Positions 56,990 through 64,000 of a DNA stretch of 64,000 bases are shown piece after piece. The stretch's first letter is position 1. Every line of letters begins with the position of its first letter. The stretch covers positions 75,294 to 139,293 of the forward strand of contig NPFB01000028.1 of NCBI GenBank assembly GCA_014084085.1, read 5' to 3'. The position numbers and the translations under genes are program-made. This stretch comes from Hondaea fermentalgiana (lineage: Eukaryota > Sar > Bigyra > Thraustochytrida > Thraustochytriidae). The notes beneath the pieces are model-generated. The model saw nothing but the letters and a program-made list of their open reading frames with translations. It searched no databases and was not told the DNA's origin.

Positions 56990-57350
56990 TGAAAGAAAAA
57001 GATAAAAATAAAAGTAACATATAATTATAAATATATAAAATATAAACTTTAGACAGAATATATCCATAATTCGAAAATATACGATAAATTTTGGCCATAT
57101 ACTTTATTTTAAAGCATAAAAAAGATCTATTTTAGCAAGATTGTTCTAAATATATGTATTTAGCTTTTATTTTGAGATATTCTTAAAGAAAAGGAGTAAG
57201 TTTTTATAGCAAAATCATTTTTATGCATCTATACCGCTTCAATAGATGCATGAACGGATTGAAAATGTGTGCGTGTAGGTTGTACGACATCTACTGCTAT
57301 CTATGGTTTATCATATTAAAGAATCATTCCGGATGGGACTTTTGAATCGC
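56990..57350. other. AT-rich island
   Basis: About 360 nt of sequence dominated by A and T (TATAATTATAAATATATAAAAT and similar stretches), in sharp contrast to the GC-rich surroundings. There is no ORF of note. Confidence 0.8.
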
Positions 57351-57890
57351 CTCGATAAGCTGTTGTCATAAACTTTTCTTTCTTTTTTCTTCTTCTCTCA
57401 ATAAGGGGAGAGGAGAGGATGTGTACTACTACTGTCTAATGTGATGATATTCGTTCAGCATTCCTTTCCCTTCTTCATCCATCCCTTTCTCCATTCAATT
57501 CAAGTTTCATACAAGCTATCAGGCAGGCAGGCTTCAGGTGTATGTCTGTCTGCAAGGTATAATAAGATTTGTGAATGGAAGCTCATCGAGTCGTTCATCT
57601 CAAGGAAAGGAGGATGAACGCATGCATAGATAGATGGACGGATGGACGGATGGACGGACGAAAGTAAGGCGTGGAGACGCAACAAAAAATCACGAATCTT
57701 GAGAAAAAAGTCCAACAATTCTACCTACCTACGTGCTGATGGGCGCTGCGCTGCGGAAACGCACCAAAGATTATCGTACAAGAAGACGCATTGAAGATCA
57801 TTTGGATTGCAAATACATAACGCTTATAATGACCGATGGATGGGCGCGTCAGGTAGGATAATAATAGAGAGGTCCCTTTTTTGGTGCAAT

Positions 57891-60335
57891 TCAAACTTGC
57901 GCGCGAAGTTCCGCGTTCTCTGCCTCGAGCTGTTCAAGACGAGCGAGCACTTTGTTGAGAAGCACTTGCACGGCCGGTCCAATTTGATGTGCAGTTGGCA
58001 GAGGAGGCATAGTCCCCTCCATGCTCCCTACGATGGGCGCAAGACGGCTGTATGTTTGTAGTAGCGAGGTAAGCGCGCTTGCGGCATCTTTGCCGTGGAC
58101 AACAGGAACGCCTGTGCGCGAGCTGCTCGAGGTCGCACTTCGAGGCGTGAGACTGATTCCCGCGGCACTCGCATCGTCTGCAAAGGAGCCATCCTCAGAT
58201 ACGCTGGCATCACCAGGCATGCGTCGCTGCACGTAGGCGCCTGGAAATACACCAACTTCCCCGTTGGCAAGGCGGCCATACCACCAGCCGTCTTCTTCCA
58301 CTTCGAGAACCTGAACGACCTCGCCTTGGATGAGAGCGATTTCGCCATCTTCGTGGGGCTCATAATCAAAGAGGACCACGGCGGTGAAGACGGGGGCTTC
58401 CTGGCCGAGACTGTCCAGATCGCGGACGCCGCTTCCAGCACAAGTTGGTTCGCCTGCCTCTGTCTTGTCAAAGACATCAGCGATGCTTTCTTGATCGCTG
58501 TCGCTCGCTTCGTTGGTACTCTGTGACAAGGAGTCTTCGTCGCTACTGTCGCCGCTGGTACTATCCGCGTCGAGATGCTCCTGCCCCCCTGAAGCTTCCT
58601 TCACGGCTGTAGCGACTGCGATCTCGGCTGCAAGACTGTCATCTGCTGCGGCGGAGGGAAGGAGATCAAGAGCATTGACAGTAGAGCCAGCAAGTTTCAG
58701 TGCTGGGGGCATGGTCAATGAGAGCGTTCGCATAATGTACCTTCCATGAGACTCGGAAGCTTGCGAGCCTTCAGGTGCTGACGGGAGGCTTCTGGCCTCA
58801 TCTTGGTCGTTTTCCTCATCATTCTCGTCCTCGCAGTCAGTTGTCAATACATCACGGCTCGACTTAACTTGGGCGAGGTGCGGCTCCTGCAACGCCTCAA
58901 CATCACACTTGACACGCGCAGGTGGTGGTGGGGGCTGATGATGTTGGATCGGCGCATCGTGCTCGGCCGCAGTCTGTTGTTGCTGATCAGACGAAAATGC
59001 GGAGGCGAGCACGGCTGTTGTTGTACCAGCCGAATTGCAGTCGCTGTGAGGCTCTGCTTCGCCTTGTGCAAGGGACTGTTCCCCGTCCATGTTCTTTCCG
59101 TCAATCGCGTCCTTGTCGTCGCGATCATCTTCACTGGACGGAATGGCATGTGCAGCACCGTGCGCACTCTCGTTGGCCTCGGTATCTGTCTTTTTCTCCT
59201 CTGCAGTAGAGTCATTGCTTGCCTCAGTGGGCTTGACTGTATCAACTTGAGCAGAAGTTGCGCTCGTGTCTGGAGCATTCTCTGCGCCCGTGCTGATCGT
59301 TGCACACGTCTCATCGAGATTGTCGACGCCATCATCGTCATTGTCTTCATCGTTGGTGTTGTCGTCGTCGAGTTCGTCATCCCCGTCGCGGCCGGACAGC
59401 GTGGAAGACTGTGGCTTGATTAACTTCGGGCGCGAAGCGGCGTCAGCTTCGCTTGAGCCGTCCTTGGTGACCATAGCAAGGAGATTGTCTTCCTCTAGAT
59501 CATCGAGAGGGGCAGCTGGGTCTTCTTCCTCGGAAGCCAGGCCCTCGCCACTTGCGTGCCGAACACTAAAGCCCTTTTTAATGAGCGCTCGTTTTCGTGA
59601 GCGGCTGTCAAAGAGGGTATCGGCCTTGTGAATGAGAAACTCCATGGCCTCAATCATGGCATCTGCAGCGGCGATCATTTCGAGATGGGTATCAATGTCC
59701 TCGGGGACGGCACCCTCACCAACAATCATGCCGAGCTTGGGCATGAGCACGAGGGGGGCAAAGACATAGGCGAGCTCGTCGTTTGGCATGGGCATCCGGT
59801 TGAGGCTTTGACAGAGGCCCTCTAGAATGGAAAAGTTGGCGGAGGCAGAGAAGCGCTCCAATGTGGCGCCGATTTCTTCAACCTTTTCATCGTCCTTTTC
59901 ATCGAGATATTCGGCATACTTTGCGCAGGTTCCGAGAATGAGCGTGCAGACACGGCCTGGGATGAGAGGCTCTGGCGAAGACCTGAAGACCAGCTTGATG
60001 ACGGCGCCGAGGGTAGCGCAGCTCATGCTCTGCAGTGACTTTACCAGATGAATGGTGTCGTCCTTGACGAGGGCGTCAATTAACCGCTGGGCTGCTTCTT
60101 TGGCTTCGGCAGAGATGCCGGTCGAAGAGAGCGGCGTAAGTTCGCTCTGTGTTGCATTGCTCTCGATGTGAGCCAGGATAACGCGCAAGCGCGCAAGAAG
60201 GATTTTGACCTCGGGCGTTGAGAGACACACGGCATCGTCATCTTCGCCGCCTATTTTCTTGTTACGTTTCTTGAGCGTCTTGTTGCGTACACTTGCCCAG
60301 ATGCCGCGCGACACTTTGGGGCGTGCGGCAGACAT
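57891..60335 (-). CDS. RhoGAP-like domain protein with SH3 domain
   Basis: An 814-residue protein. Residues about 75-220 follow the C-terminal half of a RhoGAP fold: LIDALVKDD, ATLGAVIKLVFRSSPEPLIP and FSILEGLCQSLNRM, then DELAYVFAPLVL. The usual N-terminal arginine-finger loop (GxxRxSG) is not visible, so it may bind Rho GTPases without stimulating them. About 260-640 is acidic and disordered with Asp/Asn runs. An SH3 domain covers about 648-704 (AVVLFDYEPHEDGEIALI, EEDGWWYGRLANGEVGVFPGAYV). The last 30 residues form a short coiled coil (LLNKVLARLEQLEAENAEL). A cytoskeletal signalling scaffold is likely. The ATG at 60333-60335 is the first in frame. Confidence 0.8.
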   Translation of the reverse strand: MSAARPKVSRGIWASVRNKTLKKRNKKIGGEDDDAVCLSTPEVKILLARLRVILAHIESNATQSELTPLSSTGISAEAKEAAQRLIDALVKDDTIHLVKSLQSMSCATLGAVIKLVFRSSPEPLIPGRVCTLILGTCAKYAEYLDEKDDEKVEEIGATLERFSASANFSILEGLCQSLNRMPMPNDELAYVFAPLVLMPKLGMIVGEGAVPEDIDTHLEMIAAADAMIEAMEFLIHKADTLFDSRSRKRALIKKGFSVRHASGEGLASEEEDPAAPLDDLEEDNLLAMVTKDGSSEADAASRPKLIKPQSSTLSGRDGDDELDDDNTNDEDNDDDGVDNLDETCATISTGAENAPDTSATSAQVDTVKPTEASNDSTAEEKKTDTEANESAHGAAHAIPSSEDDRDDKDAIDGKNMDGEQSLAQGEAEPHSDCNSAGTTTAVLASAFSSDQQQQTAAEHDAPIQHHQPPPPPARVKCDVEALQEPHLAQVKSSRDVLTTDCEDENDEENDQDEARSLPSAPEGSQASESHGRYIMRTLSLTMPPALKLAGSTVNALDLLPSAAADDSLAAEIAVATAVKEASGGQEHLDADSTSGDSSDEDSLSQSTNEASDSDQESIADVFDKTEAGEPTCAGSGVRDLDSLGQEAPVFTAVVLFDYEPHEDGEIALIQGEVVQVLEVEEDGWWYGRLANGEVGVFPGAYVQRRMPGDASVSEDGSFADDASAAGISLTPRSATSSSSRTGVPVVHGKDAASALTSLLQTYSRLAPIVGSMEGTMPPLPTAHQIGPAVQVLLNKVLARLEQLEAENAELRAQV

Positions 60336-61634
60336 GGTGAATTCGAGAACTCGAGATCTGCTTACGCCGCAGCCAAAGAGTGGCTTATTGCCAGGTTTTC
60401 TTTTTGTTCAGTCCCTCGGGTGTAGCTCGAAGAGTGGGAATGTCGATCGCGCCACAGGCACGCGTCGAGGGCGCGGCAGGCGGTGCAATAGAAGTCAATG
60501 CAATTGAGGAAAAGGGGAAGAAAACTTGGCGAAGCGCGTTTGCTTGAGAACCAAGCTGGCAGATAGACACAGACAGACAGCCAGGCCGGTAGGCAGGCAG
60601 GCAGGCAGGCAGGCAGGCAGATAAGAGGATAAAAAGCGATGCGGGGCAATTGATTGTCAAAAGTGTAGTTGTCCAAACGCACTCCCACCGCCTTTGCTCG
60701 AGCGCGCAGGAGGTCGCAAAATGAGCAGGACTGCTCGAAAAGAGCACTGGGTGTGGTGCGCTTTCTGACTCTGCTCGGCGATCACCTTTGCGCGACGGGA
60801 CAGCGGAGACGTTGAGCGGTGCGCAAGGTGTGTTTCCAAGCAAATAGATTAGGGGACAATTTACTTGGGCCGCCATCGGGAGGTGAGAGCCGAGCCATTG
60901 GCACAAAGGAGGGAGTGCTCTCGCCTTGACCTACGCCCGGTCTGTCGCTGCAAGTACTTATCTCTTGCGCAGACTTTTGTTCTGTTTACTTTTACGTGTA
61001 ACCACTTGCATATCGGCCGCGCAAGCACGTTGTCCGCCTGCGGGAGGGGTGAGGTGTGGCTCATTATCGCGCGTCTGCATGAAGTTGAGACCTCGCGAGG
61101 GGCTGGCTGCTTGGACAGGTTGTCGCCCGGTAGCCCGCATGCGAGCGTTCGAGCGGCCTTGTCATGGCAGTGCGCTGTTGCGCGCACGCGCTCGAGCGTG
61201 CTCGCGTGCGCGAATTTTCTGATTTGTTCTGGCAGCGTGAAAAGACAAAACTCTGCAAATCAAAAGTTCGTTTCAAAGCGTTTCATCTCCCGTTTTGTAA
61301 CGCTAACGATTCATAGTAGTAGGCCTACGTAGGCCGGCCTGTAGTCATCGATCGTTTCACAGGTGTATTTTCCCGTGGCGAGGAAGAGGGCGCTATTTGG
61401 CGCCGCTATTGACCAGCAAGGCACCATTTCGAGTTCTGTGCAAGCTGAGCCTTTCTCATTGATTGTACGAGTTGCCACCGTTCACGGAATAGACTAGCAT
61501 TTTTATTGCAGAGTCGTGCGCATAGCGAAAGGTGTATGTATGCTTGTCTTCGGCGTTGACAAAGCTGAATCTATCAAATTTGTGCAGATTTGCTTCAGAT
61601 GGCGTTACGAGTTTTTCTGACACATGATTGGGTC

Positions 61635-61822
61635 GGCTCGACGCTACGATGGGTCATCATCGTTTCGAAATGACAGTGTATGGGCCGTCAATGATGAGAA
61701 TGACTCAACCTGAAACAGCAAGTGCCAGGGCTCGGCGCTGCGATGGTTCACCACAAATTTAAAATTGATTTTAAAGCGATAGCATTTGGGGCAACCAAAT
61801 AGAGTGACTCGACCTAAAATAG
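61635..61822. repeat. Diverged direct tandem duplication (two about 90-nt copies)
   Basis: Copy A is 61635-61718 and copy B 61729-61822. They share GGCTCG(A/G)CGCT(A/G)CGATGG at the left end and GA(A/G)TGACTC(A/G)ACCT at the right end, with a less alignable middle. Confidence 0.65.
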
Positions 61823-62212
61823 AGAGTCCGCATCTTGTCTCACGAAAAGTGCAGACATGCGTACTTATTTACTTTACAAGTCAGGTTTTTGCGCTGGGCC
61901 TGATCGAGGCCAATGCCAGTGAAGATTTCACAGTCGATGATCGTCTCATCGTCAAGCCCTCGATGAATCTTTCAATCAAGAGTGAATTTTCGCACAGAGT
62001 CATCGACTATGATGTGCACGATGCGCTGCGCTGACTTTTCAATGAAGCGCGCGCGTGTCTCGGTGCATTTTTTTGTAATAAAAGAAACCCGTCTCATTCT
62101 GACTGTGAGATTCGAGGCCCAGGATCTTTGCATCGTGCTAGGGACACTTGGGCAGGAAATCGCTCGCGCGCGCAGCGCTCTCAGCGTAAACCCGTCAGTA
62201 TAACTGCATGCA

Positions 62213-62227
62213 CGCGCGCACGCACGC

Positions 62228-62260
<33 letters not shown>
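62213..62260. repeat. (CGCA)n microsatellite
   Basis: Tandem CGCA units with a few CGCG interruptions in non-coding DNA. Confidence 0.85.
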
Positions 62261-63945
62261 TTGTCCTATGCTTGCTTGGTCGCTTGGGCGAGCAGAGAAG
62301 AGAATCTATCTTCAGAAAACTCCTACTACGAGAAGTCTCTTCGCGGCTGCGGATGCCTCATTCCGTGACGCGAACGTTACTCGCGATCGCGGTAAAGGCA
62401 ACTTCAAGTTCGGCCGAAAGCAGATGGAGCGGGCAGGTGCGGTTCGCGCGCGCGCGACCACGAGCCAGCCGCCTTGTTCATTTCGTGTTGTACATTGACC
62501 GACCTCGACTTGGGCCTAGAGCAATTTCTCGGAGCGATCGTCCGTGCGCCACCTCGACCAGCCAGCACGTGCCCACGTTGATGTCGTCCCTCGTTGGCGT
62601 CTGCTCGGGCCAATGGCGGCCGTCTCCGCGGCCGCACTCGAACGGCCTCTCTTCCGAAGGTTTGTTTGTTCGCCTGGACGCAAACTCGCCGAGGCCTGCA
62701 GCGACGACGGGGACGACGAGGCTTCAGCCTCTTTACAATTGGACCCGGCTGGCTTGGCTATCTGCGCCACGGCGTCCCGCCGACCTCGCCTTCCTGTCGC
62801 AAGCTGCTGCTGCTGGCTGCACTGCTGGCACCTCGCGCGGGAAGGAAGGGAGCGTGGCAGAGTCGCCACGCGGAGTAGCCCGGCGAGGACACGGCTCGCT
62901 CTTTGAGTCTGGTCTCTGTCGTCTGTCTGGCTGGTCTCAACTAGGCCCAGTTGCATACCATCCTAGCACCACTTCGAGTGAGCGACTTCCCTCCGTGCAT
63001 TCATTCACATGTCATTGTCTGCGAGGAGAACGGGAGGAACTCGACCAGGAAGGCGCCTCTTCTCATCACGGTCAGGGCGCGGAGGCCACTGCCATGCCAG
63101 CTGCCGGCTCGCTGCTGCTGCGCTGCCGCCCATCACAGCTGCCCATCGCAGCATGGTCAGCCAGTCAGTCAGTCAGTCATCAGTGGCAGGCAGGCAGGCA
63201 GGCAGGCAGGCAGCAGCAGGCAGGAGCGAGGCTTGGCCTCACTTGAAGAAGATACAGCAGCCAGAAGGACATGGAGAAGAAGAAGGATGAGAGAACAAAG
63301 AAAGCGCCGCTCCCTGCGCTGCTCTGCCAGGGCTGCTCTAGTCTGCTCTGCTTTCTATCGTGATGAGACTATCTGCCACTGATCGATTTTATTACTTTAT
63401 CTGATCGATTTTTATTATTTTACGAAGTGTGAGCGGAGCTGCGCTGAGCGGGGCACGGGTGCCGCGTAGAGGTCCCTAGGCGTTGCCTACCGCCCGCGGC
63501 CCCGCCAGCTCGCCGCCTCGGCGCTTCCCTGCGATGGCCCGAGGCGCGCACGGTGATCCAGAACCCCTTCGCCGCCCTCGCTCGCTCGCTCCCTCCCGCC
63601 GCGCCCCGTCCACGCGCGCGCCTTCCCTCCCTCCCGCGCCCCACACGGCAGCGGCGCAGCGGCGGCCCCGCGCGCGCCCCCGCGCCCGGCCCGGCTCGGC
63701 GAGGCAGCGAGGCAGCGAGACAGGCGAGGCGAGGGCGAGGCGAGGCGGCCCGCGCGTGCTCGCGGCGGCCTCGTAACGCAGGTCCTCTTCTTTTCTTCAC
63801 TGCACTGTCGATCATCGACAAATACCTAGGTTTAGTGTGTAGTAGACTACAAATAGGCCAGCGAGCGCGTATAAGTGAGTGTGGTCGCGAGACCTGGCCT
63901 GCGAGGCGACACATACAAACAAACAGCAGTGGCAGACAGACAAGC

Positions 63946-63947
63946 CA

Positions 63948-64000
<53 letters not shown>
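63946..64000. repeat. (CAGA)n microsatellite at window end
   Basis: At least 13 CAGA units running to the last base; the array may continue beyond the window. Confidence 0.9.

Larger units (their letters stand above)
55847..57890. other. 2-kb gene-poor spacer
   Basis: The longest spacer flanked by genes. Its left third holds a possible two-exon minus-strand gene. About 56990-57350 is strikingly AT-rich. About 57600-57665 contains GGAC/GGATG repeats. Nothing else is supported. Confidence 0.55.
60336..64000. other. 3.7-kb right end without a supportable gene
   Basis: Contains GCAG repeats (60593-60620), a GGCC-rich palindrome (61322-61335), a diverged direct duplication (61635-61822), CGCA repeats (62213-62260), CAGT and GCAG runs (63158-63212), a very GC-rich block (63480-63775) and a terminal CAGA array. 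Many short ORFs are present; the longest (62128-63246) has a repeat-derived start and no protein-like composition. A gene with introns could hide here, but I cannot place one. Confidence 0.5.

Noticed and set aside
62128..63246. 372-codon plus-strand ORF at the right end
   Set aside because: Begins in a CGCA microsatellite, is rich in Arg/Ser/Gln without domain-like stretches and crosses CAGT/GCAG repeats.

Overview
The window is nuclear DNA from a compact, GC-rich, intron-poor eukaryotic genome. All recognisable genes are eukaryotic single-copy genes (spliceosomal SmD2, APC/C subunit Cdc27, SNF2 remodeller, kinesin, MOK kinase, TRAP-alpha, eRF1 methyltransferase). Most are single uninterrupted ORFs, separated by 0.2-1 kb spacers full of tetranucleotide microsatellites. 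The combination of a ciliary-type kinase and kinesin, a pantothenate synthetase with a probable organelle presequence, a PPR-SMR protein and large lineage-specific coiled-coil and ARM proteins suggests a microbial eukaryote. My best guess is a stramenopile of the labyrinthulomycete/thraustochytrid type; this is inference, with no marker that proves it.

Layout. 1-156: 5' end of a minus-strand gene cut by the window edge. 0.8-4.7 kb: SNF2 ATPase and SmD2 (+). 5.2-16.7 kb: four minus-strand genes (cytochrome P450, APC3/Cdc27, an unrecognised three-exon HP-repeat zinc protein, SET methyltransferase). 17.1 kb: a 100-N assembly gap. 17.4-30.7 kb: BolA (+), MOK kinase (-), CDF zinc transporter (-), Mtq2/HemK2 (+), ArfGAP-C2 (-), PanC (-), TRAP-alpha (+), double-SH3 protein (-). 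31.5-46.3 kb: two-exon nucleoplasmin-like protein (+), tandem GST-kappa/DsbA-like protein (-), SET protein (+), coiled-coil protein (+), PPR-SMR (+), ABHD13-type hydrolase (-), kinesin (+). 46.4-53.8 kb: one 2459-residue ARM/HEAT-like protein (-). 54.7-60.3 kb: small coiled-coil protein (+), a 2-kb spacer with an AT-rich island and a possible two-exon gene, then a RhoGAP-like/SH3 protein (-). 60.3-64 kb: repeats and a diverged tandem duplication, no supportable gene.

Neighbouring genes do not form a pathway; the order looks like ordinary eukaryotic mixing with several divergent and convergent pairs. Two genes need introns to make sense. In the nucleoplasmin-like gene a GTGC microsatellite lies inside a 141-nt intron. 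In the HP-repeat gene two introns rejoin two ORFs that share one repeat motif. Many ORFs have a non-ATG codon as their furthest 5' start, so I reset starts to the first sensible ATG.

The most unusual points are the HP-x3-G-Y repeat protein, the 8-bp palindrome TAGGCCTA seen six times and only between genes, the 2459-residue ARM protein, the DsbA-like tandem fusion with an altered first active site, and the AT-rich island. I saw no convincing tRNA, rRNA, transposase or CRISPR array.
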